Assembly (NCBI GenBank): GCA_016201105.1
Contig: JACQDN010000063.1
Coordinates: 1-47,029 of the forward strand
Reading direction: 5' to 3'
From: Pseudomonadota bacterium
GTDB taxonomy: Bacteria; Pseudomonadota; Alphaproteobacteria; Micropepsales; Micropepsaceae
Length of the DNA stretch: 47,029 nt
Shown: in pieces, positions 9,151 through 17,668 of the stretch
Layout of the letters: each line of letters opens with the position of its first letter
Position numbering within the stretch: the first letter of the stretch is position 1
Translations under genes and position numbers: made by a program
Notes under the pieces: model-generated
Told to the model about the DNA's origin: nothing
Databases searched by the model: none
The model's input: the letters and a program-made list of their open reading frames with translations, nothing else

Positions 9151-9624
9151 ATGACGGAAATCTTTGCAGGCCGCTATACCGCGCAGCTCGACAAGCCGCG
9201 CGTGCTGTTTCTCATCGGCACGCGCATCAACAAGCCTTGGGCCTTGCGCGAATTGGCGTGGTTCGGTTTTTCCATGCCGCGCATGCTGAAAGAGCTCGAC
9301 TCCAAACCCAATTCGGGAATGCTGTGGTATCGCCAATACGTTTCGCTGCCTTACATCATGGTGCAGCAATATTGGGAATCCTTCGACAAGCTGCTCGCCT
9401 ATGCCCACGACAAGGAAGGCGTTCACTTTCCGATGTGGGCGAAGTTCAACAAGCGTCTGACCGGCAATTCGGTGGTCGGCATCTGGCATGAGACCTATCT
9501 GATCGAGCCGGGCAAATTCGAATGCGTCTATGGCGGCATGCCGGTGTTCGGGCTGGCGGCGGCAAGCAATCATGTGAAGGCCGAGGGGCGCTTGGCGCAA
9601 GCAAAGGACAGATTTGCCGTTTAA
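9151..9624 (+). CDS. DUF4188 family protein
   Basis: A 157-residue protein. The conserved layout is RYTAQLDKPRVLFLIGTRIN at the start, a central LWYRQYVSLPYIMVQQYWES segment and a C-terminal GNSVVGIWHETYLI block. These match the DUF4188 family, which is related to small ferredoxin-like alpha-beta barrel monooxygenase or heme-binding folds. The activity is not established. GGGGCG lies about 4-9 nt before the ATG. It is followed by a 105-bp gap before the secreted repeat protein gene. Confidence 0.75.
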   Translation: MTEIFAGRYTAQLDKPRVLFLIGTRINKPWALRELAWFGFSMPRMLKELDSKPNSGMLWYRQYVSLPYIMVQQYWESFDKLLAYAHDKEGVHFPMWAKFNKRLTGNSVVGIWHETYLIEPGKFECVYGGMPVFGLAAASNHVKAEGRLAQAKDRFAV

Positions 9625-9729
9625 AGTTCGTTGTTCTGCCTCCATTCAATCCTGTGGCTGCACGGCTTGGCGCGGGCGGCTTGGCTCCTTTAGACTTGAA
9701 CGGTGTCGATTTTTTGAAGGGGCCGAAAA

Positions 9730-11265
9730 ATGCGCGGACTTACAATCGTCGCGATCGCAATCGTTTGCCTCGTTGCGTATCCAGCCTGCGCAATTCCATT
9801 AAACAGCAAATTTGTCTCCGATTCAGAACTTTTGAAGGAGCGCGCTGCATTGAGCGACGTATTTCAGCGCTTCAAGCAGAACAACGCCAATGCCGCGGAT
9901 ACGCTCAACCAAATTCAAAAGGTCATCTCGAATGCCGCATTTGAGGCTTTGACAAACGACGAACAACACAGTGCCTACCTTGTTCTGGGCGCCTTGCAAT
10001 ACGACACCGGTGACCTGGCCGGCGCACTTGTTACACTGAAACGTTCCTCTGCCATGCCAGAAGCAGTCAGCGTTGATTGGCAAGTTCGTCTCGACGCGGC
10101 CTATCGGCTGGAGGACTTCGACGATTGTGTCCTGAGTCTAACGAAGCTTGCTACAGCTTGGCCGAAGGAAATAAACGACATCTCCGATGATACGATCTTC
10201 ACGATTGCGGCCAAGGCATCGAAAAAGGGCGACAACTCACCGGAGCAAGAAGCACTGTTGAAAGCTCTGTTTTGGATTCCGTGGCGGCCCACCGGTGCAT
10301 TCAACAGCGCAGACGGACTCTGGCTTGATCTGGCTCGCATCGAACTTGGTCGTGGCGACAGCGCGACGGCTCAAGAAGCGGCCGAGCTGGTTCAACACCC
10401 AGTCGTTCTGATCACGCTTCGCGCCGACAGGCGCTTCGATGCGATTGTGAACGCCGACCCGGCTCGCTACGACGTCGCCAAGGCGTCGGCCAGTTATCTG
10501 AATCGGTTACGGGCGGCAGCTGCGGCGGCGTCCGACAAGCTCGAGCCAATCAATGCCCTTGCGGAAGAGTTGATCGCTCAGAACCGATCGGACGAAGCGC
10601 TTGCCCTCGTCGATTCCGCCCTTGCAAAGGCGAAGCAAGCGAATGCGAAAGCCCCCGCATTTTCGGACAATGACCGGTACATCAATTGGATCTACAACGT
10701 GAGATCCGATGCACTGTGGAGGTCTGGTAACTTCGAAGAGGCGCTGAAGAACATGGCTGCAGGCGCGACGCTCGACGAGCGCGGCGGGCTCAATGTCAGT
10801 CAAGCTATAAATCTCGCGGACTACTACAATTCGCTGGACAGACCCGGCGATGCGCTTGCGGCGGTCGCCAAAGTTGGGAACATGAGCGACTATGGCCATA
10901 TGGCGCTCCAAGAAGCAAAAGCCTGCGCCTATGCGCAACTTCATGACGCATCCAATCTGGCCCAGTCCCAGACGTATTTGGAGAACCATATCGCTGATGG
11001 TCCGGGACCGTATATCGAGGCTATGTTGTGCATCGGCGATATGGATGCCGCTGCGCGCGGTGTCGTCATGGAACTGGATCAACCCGACAGGCGCGGCGCG
11101 ATGTTGAACACAATGCAGGACTATCTCGATCCACCTCGGCGCACGCCATTCGATGCCGACATGCATACGAAATGGTCACGTTTGAAGAGCCGCGCGGACA
11201 TACAGGCCGCGGTCGCGAAAGTCGGGCACATCGAGAAATACAAGCGATCGTCACGATTCTATTGA
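9730..11265 (+). CDS. Secreted TPR-like helical repeat protein
   Basis: A 511-residue protein starting with a signal peptide (basic MRG, hydrophobic core, cleavage after ACA near residue 21). The rest is predicted helical, with TPR-like units such as YLVLGALQYDTGDLAGALVTL (about 80-100), QNRSDEALALVDSALAKAKQ (about 280-300) and DALWRSGNFEEALKNMAAG (about 330). No catalytic motif was seen. GAAGGGG precedes the ATG. It lies 14 bp from the convergent retropepsin-like gene, whose upstream partner is also a secreted TPR protein. Codon use appears slightly less GC-rich than in the neighbours. Confidence 0.7.
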   Translation: MRGLTIVAIAIVCLVAYPACAIPLNSKFVSDSELLKERAALSDVFQRFKQNNANAADTLNQIQKVISNAAFEALTNDEQHSAYLVLGALQYDTGDLAGALVTLKRSSAMPEAVSVDWQVRLDAAYRLEDFDDCVLSLTKLATAWPKEINDISDDTIFTIAAKASKKGDNSPEQEALLKALFWIPWRPTGAFNSADGLWLDLARIELGRGDSATAQEAAELVQHPVVLITLRADRRFDAIVNADPARYDVAKASASYLNRLRAAAAAASDKLEPINALAEELIAQNRSDEALALVDSALAKAKQANAKAPAFSDNDRYINWIYNVRSDALWRSGNFEEALKNMAAGATLDERGGLNVSQAINLADYYNSLDRPGDALAAVAKVGNMSDYGHMALQEAKACAYAQLHDASNLAQSQTYLENHIADGPGPYIEAMLCIGDMDAAARGVVMELDQPDRRGAMLNTMQDYLDPPRRTPFDADMHTKWSRLKSRADIQAAVAKVGHIEKYKRSSRFY

Positions 11266-11279
11266 ACCGAACGCCTTCA

Positions 11280-12194
11280 TCACCGCGCTTCGGCGGCCGT
11301 GAGATAGAGCTTCTGTTCCTTGTAGGCGATGTAGACGTGCAGCTGGCGCAAAACACTCACGCCCAGAACGATATCGGGCATGCCCTCTTTCATGCCCGAA
11401 TCCTGGACGATGACAACATTGGGGTTCTGCACCGAGATGTCTTTGAAGGTGAGGGACTGAAACGGATAGCGGAACGCGTCCGTGCGTTTCGCGCCATTGA
11501 GCGAAATCGATTCGAGTTTCTCGATCCTGGGATCGTTTTCGGTGATGCCAAGTACGCGCTTGGCGGTCGCCATGGTCATGAACGTGTGTTCGGCACCGGT
11601 GTCGACAACGGCGTTGAGGTCGGCGCCGTCGAGCTTCACCGGCACGGTGATGTGCCAATCGGTATCCACCGTCATGGGCACTTCGGCATAGCCGCCGCGC
11701 GTCCAATAGACCACCCGTCCCGGACAATGATCCTGCGAAAAGATGTTGAATTTGGAGCCGGCGAAGTCGATTTCGATGTCGTAGTTGCTCATGATATCCG
11801 GCCCCAGCAATCCGCTGTAATTGTTTCCGAGAATGCCGCGCGGCACGACGTACAGCTTAAACTGCGCAGCGTTGAGCGTCCCTATGCGAAAACTGTCCGC
11901 CTGAGCCTGTTGGGTGAAGAGAACGCCTCCCGCCATCTCCATGGGCAAAAAAGCGGGGCTGCGACGCAGCGCCAATTGATCGGCGATGTCTTCGGTAATG
12001 CTGCTCTCGATGCTGCCCGTATCAGCGAGCATCAGCACGGGAAGATTGTTGATCGTGACAGGAACGGAAATGGTGCCGCCGGGCTCCGTGTTCATGTCAA
12101 GCGAGGCGGCTTGCTTGAGATCGCATTGTTCCACCGCCGAAGCGGGACCCAGCGACACCAGAAACACTCCACCCGCGAATAGAAGCGCTCTCAT
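11280..12194 (-). CDS. Exported protein with two retropepsin-like aspartyl protease domains
   Basis: A 304-residue protein with a signal peptide (cleavage after ASA near residue 20). Two tandem retropepsin-type half-domains are visible, each with a D-T-G catalytic motif: LMLADTGSIESS near residue 50 and AVVDTGAEHTFM near residue 180. Retropepsins work as dimers, and two copies in one chain could form an intramolecular pair. Bacterial relatives (gag_asp_proteas/Asp_protease_2) are poorly characterised. ATG 12194 overlaps the stop of the upstream TPR gene (ATGA), so the two are coupled. Another ATG-less extension to 12314 runs through that TPR gene and was rejected. Confidence 0.82.
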   Translation of the reverse strand: MRALLFAGGVFLVSLGPASAVEQCDLKQAASLDMNTEPGGTISVPVTINNLPVLMLADTGSIESSITEDIADQLALRRSPAFLPMEMAGGVLFTQQAQADSFRIGTLNAAQFKLYVVPRGILGNNYSGLLGPDIMSNYDIEIDFAGSKFNIFSQDHCPGRVVYWTRGGYAEVPMTVDTDWHITVPVKLDGADLNAVVDTGAEHTFMTMATAKRVLGITENDPRIEKLESISLNGAKRTDAFRYPFQSLTFKDISVQNPNVVIVQDSGMKEGMPDIVLGVSVLRQLHVYIAYKEQKLYLTAAEAR

Positions 12195-13333
12195 GGCAAA
12201 CGCTTCAATTCCGCGCTGGCGGAGCGCAATTCGATGAAATCCTTCGGACAAGATGTAGCGGCTCTTTCCAGCATGGACCGCGCCGCAACCGTGTTCTGAT
12301 GCAGCAGATACCACTGCGCGACATAGAAATTCGCTTCGCAGACCTGCCCCGGCACCGCCGCCGCATCGCCGACATTGGCGGATTTGAATGCTTCATCGGG
12401 ACTTGCACTGCCCATCAGCAACCGCACCAGCGCGCCCGGCCATTTTTTGAGATCGAATTTGGAAGCGTTTTGCGCGAGCTCCGGATCGGTCTCGTTGGCC
12501 CGGTTGCGCGCGAGGTTGATCCAGATGACACCGTAGGCCGACGGAGAATCCTTCAACCAATGTTCGAAGCTGTCGATGGAATCGCGAAAGTGCGACGTAT
12601 TCCATTGCAGCAGGCCGATCGTCAGATAGCCGTCGCGATCGCCGGGCGTCAGCTTCACGGATTTGCGGTAGTCCTGGAGCGCGGATTCATAGTCGCCTTT
12701 GGCTTCGTAAGTGCGTCCGCGCTCTAAATAAGCTTCGCCGAAATTTTCATTGAGAGAGACCGCTTCGTTGTTGTCTTCCAGCGCTTCGCCATAGTGTCCG
12801 ATACGGCGATAAAGCTCGGCACGCACGATATATCCGCGCGAGGATTTGGGATCGAGAGCGATGACGTGGTTGTAGTCCGCGATCGCCGCTTCGGTTTGGT
12901 TCTCGTCCGCATAGATCGCGCCGCGCAGGATATAGGGAATGGAAAGGAAGGGCCGCCGCGATATGAGCTTGGAAAGATCGGCCAGCGCCGCGGCACTCTG
13001 CTTGTTCTGCGCCAGCAGATAGCCACGCTGCAGCAACGCTTCGTGATAGTTGGGTTCAAGCGCAAGGCAGGCGGACAAATCGGCAATCGCCTGCGTCGTG
13101 TTGCCTTTGCCGGCATAGGCTGTGCCGCGGTCGAAATAGGCAACCGGCTTCAGTTTGGCCGGAAGATCGGGGGACGCGAGCGCGGAATTCAGAAACTTGA
13201 TGGTGTCGTCGACATTGCCGCGTGTGAAGGCGGCGATGCCGGCATTCAGATCGGAATAGCCGCTGGCCTGCGTGGGCCCGGCAAAAGCCAGGCCCAGCAA
13301 GACCCCAAAACAGAGCTCAAAAATCCGTCGCAT
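12191..13333 (-). CDS. Secreted tetratricopeptide repeat protein
   Basis: A 380-residue protein with a signal peptide (MRRIFELC..., cleavage after TQA near residue 23). It has about six TPR units, for example AYFDRGTAYAGKGNTTQAI, EALLQRGYLLAQNKQSAA and EAYLERGRTYEAKGDYESAL. TPR domains bind protein partners, and the downstream coupled gene encodes an exported aspartyl protease-like protein. A periplasmic complex of the two is a reasonable inference. A 96-bp gap separates it from the upstream M24 peptidase gene on the same strand. Confidence 0.88.
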   Translation of the reverse strand: MRRIFELCFGVLLGLAFAGPTQASGYSDLNAGIAAFTRGNVDDTIKFLNSALASPDLPAKLKPVAYFDRGTAYAGKGNTTQAIADLSACLALEPNYHEALLQRGYLLAQNKQSAAALADLSKLISRRPFLSIPYILRGAIYADENQTEAAIADYNHVIALDPKSSRGYIVRAELYRRIGHYGEALEDNNEAVSLNENFGEAYLERGRTYEAKGDYESALQDYRKSVKLTPGDRDGYLTIGLLQWNTSHFRDSIDSFEHWLKDSPSAYGVIWINLARNRANETDPELAQNASKFDLKKWPGALVRLLMGSASPDEAFKSANVGDAAAVPGQVCEANFYVAQWYLLHQNTVAARSMLERAATSCPKDFIELRSASAELKRLP

Positions 13334-13429
13334 TACCGCCCCATGCGAGAAAGACTCTAATCATTGAAGCGTTGGAACGGCAATTCTCCGGGCGGGGTTT
13401 GGCGGCAACAGGGCGGAAAAACGGCGAAA

Positions 13430-14584
13430 TCAGCTTAACGGCGCGACGCCCGCGAAAGGCTCGGCCAGGCTGGTGGAGGGTTCGGTGAACCAGCGGGGAC
13501 CCTTCTCGGTCATGTAAAAGTGATCTTCCAGTCTTACGCCGAACGCGCCCGGTATCACGATCATCGGCTCGTTGGAAAAACACATGCCGGGTTCCAGCAT
13601 CGTCTTGTCGCCGCGCACGAGATTGGGCGCTTCGTGGACGTCGAGCCCGATGCCATGGCCGGTGCGATGGGGCAGGCCGGGTAAGCGATAGTCCGGTCCG
13701 TAGCCGCGCTCACTCAGCACGGCGCGAGCCGCGGCATCGACGCTTTCGCAGGGCGCTCCCACGCGGGCGGCGGCAAAGGCGGCCGCCTGAGCATCCTTTT
13801 CATCCGTCCACACCTTGCTGACCGGGCGCGCCGGGTCGCCAAAAACATAGGTTCGGGTGATGTCGGAATTGTAGCCGTCGATCTGGGTTCCGGTGTCGAT
13901 CAGAACCACGTCGCCTTGGGCGAGAGCGCGGTCGGCTTCGCCGCCATGGGGCAGCGAGGTGTCTTCCGCAAATGAGACGATGCAGAAAGTATTGCCGTTG
14001 CCGCCAAGCGCTCGATGATTGTCGGCGATGAAACGCTCGACTTCCGAGGTTCGCACGCCTTTGACAAGGCTTTTCCAGGCCCGGCGTTGCACTTCCAAAG
14101 TGATGGTCTTGGCGTGCTGCATGAGCGCGAGTTCGGCTGGGGACTTGCAGCGGCGCAATTTGTTGATGAGAGGACCTGCATCGCCGAGGCGGGCATCCCC
14201 GATCGCCTTGCGAAGTCCAAGATAGGTGAAGAGGGCAACAGCATCGTCGAGCGCAAGTTGTCCCTCAGCGCCCAGCCGGTCTTTGATGAGCGCGTAAGGG
14301 CTCTCATCTTCTTCCCAAGTGAAAATCTCACCATCGACGCCGACAAGGCCCGAAACTTTGTCGCGCTCGAAGCCGGGACAAATATAGTCGACGCGTCCAC
14401 CTGCATGAATCAGGGCGCCCGTGAATCGTTCCGACGGGTGCCATGAGACGCCGGTAAAGTAGCGAAGCGACGACGTGGGGCCCAGCAGCACCGCCGCAAA
14501 GCCAGCCTGCTCCATGACGGCGCAGAGTTTGGCCACGCGCGACTTGCGCTCTTCTTTAGCGATACGAGGGGGTGCGACCAACAA
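13430..14584 (-). CDS. M24 family metallopeptidase (Xaa-Pro aminopeptidase/dipeptidase type)
   Basis: A 384-residue cytoplasmic peptidase of the creatinase/prolidase type. The N-terminal domain begins with VAKLCAVMEQAGFAAVLL. The C-terminal pita-bread domain shows the metal-ligand motifs in order: DTGTQIDGYNSDITRT (two Asp), HRTGHGIGLDVHE (His), NEPMI (Glu) and LEDHF (Glu). The enzyme probably removes residues next to proline from peptides, but the exact specificity is open. Its start codon lies 2 bp after the stop of the glyoxalase-fold gene, so the two are co-transcribed. Confidence 0.93.
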   Translation of the reverse strand: MLVAPPRIAKEERKSRVAKLCAVMEQAGFAAVLLGPTSSLRYFTGVSWHPSERFTGALIHAGGRVDYICPGFERDKVSGLVGVDGEIFTWEEDESPYALIKDRLGAEGQLALDDAVALFTYLGLRKAIGDARLGDAGPLINKLRRCKSPAELALMQHAKTITLEVQRRAWKSLVKGVRTSEVERFIADNHRALGGNGNTFCIVSFAEDTSLPHGGEADRALAQGDVVLIDTGTQIDGYNSDITRTYVFGDPARPVSKVWTDEKDAQAAAFAAARVGAPCESVDAAARAVLSERGYGPDYRLPGLPHRTGHGIGLDVHEAPNLVRGDKTMLEPGMCFSNEPMIVIPGAFGVRLEDHFYMTEKGPRWFTEPSTSLAEPFAGVAPLS

Positions 14585-14586
14585 AG

Positions 14587-14976
14587 CTATTCCTCCAACT
14601 TTTTTGGAAAGCAGACGGCTTCGATTTTGTTGCCGTCGGGATCGAAGATAAAGGCGCCGAAGTAGGTCGTGAAGGCCGCCTGGCGCGGACCCGGCGCCCC
14701 TGCGTCCTTGCCGCCGGCGGCGAGGGCCGCCGCATGAAACGCGCTGACGGCCGCGTCGCTGGGCCCGCGCAGACAGATGTGGATGCCGGTCGATTCCGGC
14801 TGCGCCGCAACGCCGGGGCGCGCGTTCAGCCAGAATTCGGGATAGCGCTTGCCAAAACCGACGGTCCCAGGAGAGCGATCGACGAGTTTGGCAAGGCCCA
14901 GCGGCGCGAGCACGGATTCGTAGAACGCGGCACTCTTCGCGAGATCGGAAGCCTCAACGGAGATGTGATCGATCAT
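14587..14976 (-). CDS. VOC family (glyoxalase/bleomycin-resistance fold) protein
   Basis: A 129-residue single-domain protein beginning MIDHISVEASDLAKSAAFYESVLAPLGL, the classic first beta-alpha unit with metal-ligand His4. A second module contains the STGIHICLRGP segment and ends with IFDPDGNKIEAV, where the last Glu is the usual metal ligand. The substrate is unknown. It is the first gene of a two-gene unit with the M24 peptidase. Upstream lies a palindromic repeat. Confidence 0.9.
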   Translation of the reverse strand: MIDHISVEASDLAKSAAFYESVLAPLGLAKLVDRSPGTVGFGKRYPEFWLNARPGVAAQPESTGIHICLRGPSDAAVSAFHAAALAAGGKDAGAPGPRQAAFTTYFGAFIFDPDGNKIEAVCFPKKLEE

Positions 14977-14985
14977 GACGTCATC

Positions 14986-15182
14986 CTACCCTCCCTCGGG
15001 GGGGGTCGAAAATTCGTAGCGAAGCGAAGAATTTTCGGGGAGGATCAGGACGAGATACTCCTTGCGCATCCTCCCCGAAGCGCTTCCGCCTACGCGCTAC
15101 GCGCTTCGGCGGACAAGTCGCGCGCCTGTCCACCGTAGCCTTCAGGCGAAGGCGGATCGACCCTCCCGAGGGAGGGTCGCTT
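14986..15182. repeat. Composite palindromic intergenic element
   Basis: The ends are near-inverted copies (CCCTCCCTCGGGGGG at 14989-15005 and its complement around 15159-15178). Inside are three further foldback units: GAAAATTC...GAATTTTC at 15008-15036, CGGGGAGGAT...ATCCTCCCCG at about 15036-15078, and a GCGCTACGCGC palindrome at about 15090-15110 within TCCGCC...GGCGGA. No gene is present. The element fills the gap between a GST gene and a glyoxalase-fold gene on the same strand and probably ends GST-upstream transcription or stabilises mRNA ends. Confidence 0.75.
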
Positions 15183-15806
15183 CTACCGGCTCATCAGTTG
15201 ATACGGCCCGCCTTTTTCGATGCCGCGTTTGTAGGCCGGGCGCTCCTGCATGCGGGCGCGATATTTGACGAGTTCGGGATAGGGTTCGAGCCGCGCTCCG
15301 GCTGCTTCCAGCACGAACAAGATCTGGATGTCTGCGCCCGTGAGTTCGTTGCCGACGAAGAATTGATGGCCCTTGATCGCGCTCTCCATATAGGAAAGAT
15401 GATTGGCGATTTCGCTGTCGACGCGCGGGCGCAAGGCCGCGGCCGCATCGCCCAGCATGCCGGTGTAGAGCGCCATCAAGAGCGGCAGCATGGCGGAGCC
15501 TTCCGCGAAATGCATCCATTCGATGTATTTCCAGTATTCGTCCGTACCGGTTTTCGGCTTCATGCGGCCTTTGCCATAGGTATCGATGATGTATTCGACG
15601 ATGGCGCCGGACTCGGCAATCGTCTTATTTCCGTCGCTGATCACCGGAGATTTGCCGAGCGGATGCACCGCTTTCAATTCCGGCGGCGCAAAAGGCACCG
15701 GCTGCATGCGCTGGTATTTCACGATCTCGTAGGGCGTGCCCAATTCCTCGAGCAGCCAGAGAATGCGCTGTGAGCGCGAATTGTTGAGGTGGTGGACCTT
15801 CAGCAT
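15183..15806 (-). CDS. Glutathione S-transferase
   Basis: A 207-residue two-domain GST. The thioredoxin-like N-domain starts MLKVHHLNNSRSQRILWLLEEL, with the Ser/Asn near residue 10 as candidate catalytic residue. It also has the cis-Pro and glutathione-binding LGKSPVISDG and IAESGAIVEYI. The helical C-domain holds the NELTGADIQI capping motif. It conjugates or reduces electrophiles with glutathione in the cytoplasm; the exact substrate is unknown. A GGAGG sequence lies about 6 nt upstream of the start. The stop codon touches the palindromic element. Confidence 0.93.
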   Translation of the reverse strand: MLKVHHLNNSRSQRILWLLEELGTPYEIVKYQRMQPVPFAPPELKAVHPLGKSPVISDGNKTIAESGAIVEYIIDTYGKGRMKPKTGTDEYWKYIEWMHFAEGSAMLPLLMALYTGMLGDAAAALRPRVDSEIANHLSYMESAIKGHQFFVGNELTGADIQILFVLEAAGARLEPYPELVKYRARMQERPAYKRGIEKGGPYQLMSR

Positions 15807-15908
15807 GCATGCCTCCTGGATGGCGTTTGGAGGATCGGAACAGGATCATGCGCCGCGCGCAAGCGCGATTGATAATATGCACAAGCCGTCCGTAGAATTG
15901 CCGCCGTG

Positions 15909-16511
15909 ATGAACCCAAACAACGGCAAAGCAACACCGCTTTCCCGCCTCACCGGCAAGGGAATCTATCCGGTCGAATATGCCGGCTGGCTGCTCAATCC
16001 GCTGCGCCGGCTGATTTCGCCGCCGTCGAAGATCGTGAAACGGCTTGGTCTTAGATCGACTGATCGCGTTCTGGAGATCGGCTGTGGTCCGGGCTATTTC
16101 AGCCTCGCGGTCGCGCGCGCAGTTCGGCAGGGCATGCTGACGCTGTTCGACTATCAGGACGGCATGCTCGATATCGCCGAGCGGCGGCTCAAGAAACGCG
16201 GCATTGCCAACTTCACGCGCCGGCAGGGCGACGCCAAAGCGTTACCGTTCGCGGACAATGATTTCGACGTGGCATTCATGGTGACCGTGCTGGGCGAAGT
16301 GGGCGATCCGGCAGCCGCGCTGAAAGACGCCGCCCGCGTGCTCAAGCCCGGCGGGCGCCTTTCCATCACCGAGATGATCGGCGATCCGGATTTCGTTTCC
16401 ATTGCGCACTTGAAAGAGATGGCGCGCGGGGCGGGGCTCACACTGGAGCGGCGGTACGGGCCTCGATTTTTCTATACCTGCAATTTCACGAAGCCAGCTT
16501 CGAAAGCCTGA
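15909..16511 (+). CDS. Class I SAM-dependent methyltransferase
   Basis: A 200-residue enzyme with motif I VLEIGCGPGYFS near residue 57, the acidic strand-2 region LFDYQDGMLDIAERRL, motif II/III RRQGDAKALPF and motif IV DVAFMVTVLGEV. The layout matches Methyltransf_11/UbiE-like enzymes; the substrate is unknown. ATG 15909 is used rather than the GTG three bases earlier. The last 26 bp overlap the 3' end of the convergent ferredoxin gene. Confidence 0.88.
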   Translation: MNPNNGKATPLSRLTGKGIYPVEYAGWLLNPLRRLISPPSKIVKRLGLRSTDRVLEIGCGPGYFSLAVARAVRQGMLTLFDYQDGMLDIAERRLKKRGIANFTRRQGDAKALPFADNDFDVAFMVTVLGEVGDPAAALKDAARVLKPGGRLSITEMIGDPDFVSIAHLKEMARGAGLTLERRYGPRFFYTCNFTKPASKA

Positions 16512-16785
16512 TCGCTTTCTCCGGGCATGCGGCGACGCATAGTCCGCAAGCGTGGCATTGATCGGGCTTGGTCACGAAGGCCTGCTTGCCGCCGTGCACC
16601 GCGACTTTGAGGCGCACGAAGAAGGGAAGTGCGGCGCGTTCGTTGTTCGTCAGCTTGCGCACCGTGAAGACGTCGTAAGGACAGACGCGGACGCAATCCT
16701 CTTTGCCTTCGCATTTGTGCGCATCAACCACCGGCGCGACCACGCCGGGCGGTTGTTTGCAGGAAGAGGTGTCGCGTTGGGCCAT
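16486..16785 (-). CDS. 4Fe-4S dicluster-type ferredoxin family protein
   Basis: A 99-residue protein with two iron-sulfur motifs. The C-terminal one is a standard CxxCxxCxxxCP (CHACGLCVAACP, about residues 78-89). The N-terminal one reads CEGKEDCVRVCPYDVF, a C-x5-C-x3-CP arrangement that lacks one cysteine of the usual motif, so it may bind a 3Fe-4S cluster or use another ligand. This is common in one 'HKCEGK-DCV' ferredoxin subfamily. It probably carries electrons in the cytoplasm, but no partner is next to it. Confidence 0.87.
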   Translation of the reverse strand: MAQRDTSSCKQPPGVVAPVVDAHKCEGKEDCVRVCPYDVFTVRKLTNNERAALPFFVRLKVAVHGGKQAFVTKPDQCHACGLCVAACPEKAIRLSKLAS

Positions 16786-16831
16786 GGGCGCATCCTAATC
16801 GCGGTCCGTGCATTTCGTCACGAAGTTTGAT

Positions 16832-16983
16832 TCGCGCGGAGTCGCGGAGACGCGGAGGCATCGAGTATTCGGCGTGAAACGTGAAAGGCATGTTGGCGCG
16901 CTTCGCGCGCCGATATTTCTTGCGCACGTTTCCTGAAGCTCGATGAGATCCTTGTGTCCTCCGCGGCTCCGCGCCTCCGCGTG
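16832..16983. repeat. MITE-like element, gene-less copy (inverted arms plus central hairpin)
   Basis: The left arm, 16832-16857, matches at 24 of 26 positions the arm that flanks the GxxExxY gene at 19877. The right arm, 16958-16983, is an inverted relative (CCTCCGCGGCTCCGCG). Midway lies a hairpin GGCGCGC-TTC-GCGCGCC (16895-16911). The same three-part layout recurs at 43954-44127. No open frame of interest is present. Confidence 0.7.
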
Positions 16984-16993
16984 CCATCCTTTT

Positions 16994-17611
16994 TTACCGC
17001 GGCTTTCGCCACATCGGCCAGAGTTTGGGACCGTTAGGAATCTGAATCTCCCCGGTCACTTCGAAACCGAAGTTTTGATAGATGGGAATGTTCGACGGCT
17101 TGCTGGATTCCAGATAGCAGGGAACGCCTTGCGCATCGGCTTTCGCAAGCTGATGGCGCATGATGACGCCGCCAAAGCCTTTGCCCTGCTTGTCGGGATC
17201 GGTGCCGATGGTTTGAAGGTACCAGTGCGTTTGCTTAGGATGGACCTTCTCGATGCGATCCATGGTCGCCATGATGTTGAGTGCGCCGCCGCCGAAGATG
17301 GACAGTAGCGCCGGGCCGTTCACGATGTAGTCCCACACATGCAGGTGCCACTTCCCCGGCGGGCGCCACAGCGCCACGGATTCCATATTGCCGGTGACGA
17401 AGCACGCGCCGTGGGGCAACCCCAGCTTGAACAGCAGCTTGAACATCGGCGGCAGCTTGGCGACGCGCTTTTGCCCGTCCGGAAAGAAATGCGACGTCAG
17501 CGGGTCATCGTAGAACGCCCGTGCGAGCGTCTGCGACAACGCTTCGGAATCGTTGATAGAGGCCAAGCGGACGGCCGAACTGGACGATCGATCCAGGTTT
17601 GCGAGAGTCAT
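16994..17611 (-). CDS. GNAT family N-acetyltransferase
   Basis: A 205-residue protein. The C-terminal half has the acetyl-CoA pyrophosphate loop DKQGKGFGGVIM (about 140-151) preceded by WYLQTIGTDP and followed by YLESSKPSNIPIYQNFGFEV, a highly typical GNAT ending. The N-terminal part starts with a canonical RLASINDSEALSQTLARAF strand-helix. The substrate is unknown. It lies immediately next to the MITE-like repeat, which occupies the region after its stop codon. Confidence 0.92.
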   Translation of the reverse strand: MTLANLDRSSSSAVRLASINDSEALSQTLARAFYDDPLTSHFFPDGQKRVAKLPPMFKLLFKLGLPHGACFVTGNMESVALWRPPGKWHLHVWDYIVNGPALLSIFGGGALNIMATMDRIEKVHPKQTHWYLQTIGTDPDKQGKGFGGVIMRHQLAKADAQGVPCYLESSKPSNIPIYQNFGFEVTGEIQIPNGPKLWPMWRKPR

Positions 17612-17668
17612 ATCTTGCCTTGTCTGTCCTTCTTGCCCAAGCGCTGCGAATGCTGCATTGCAGGTCCC

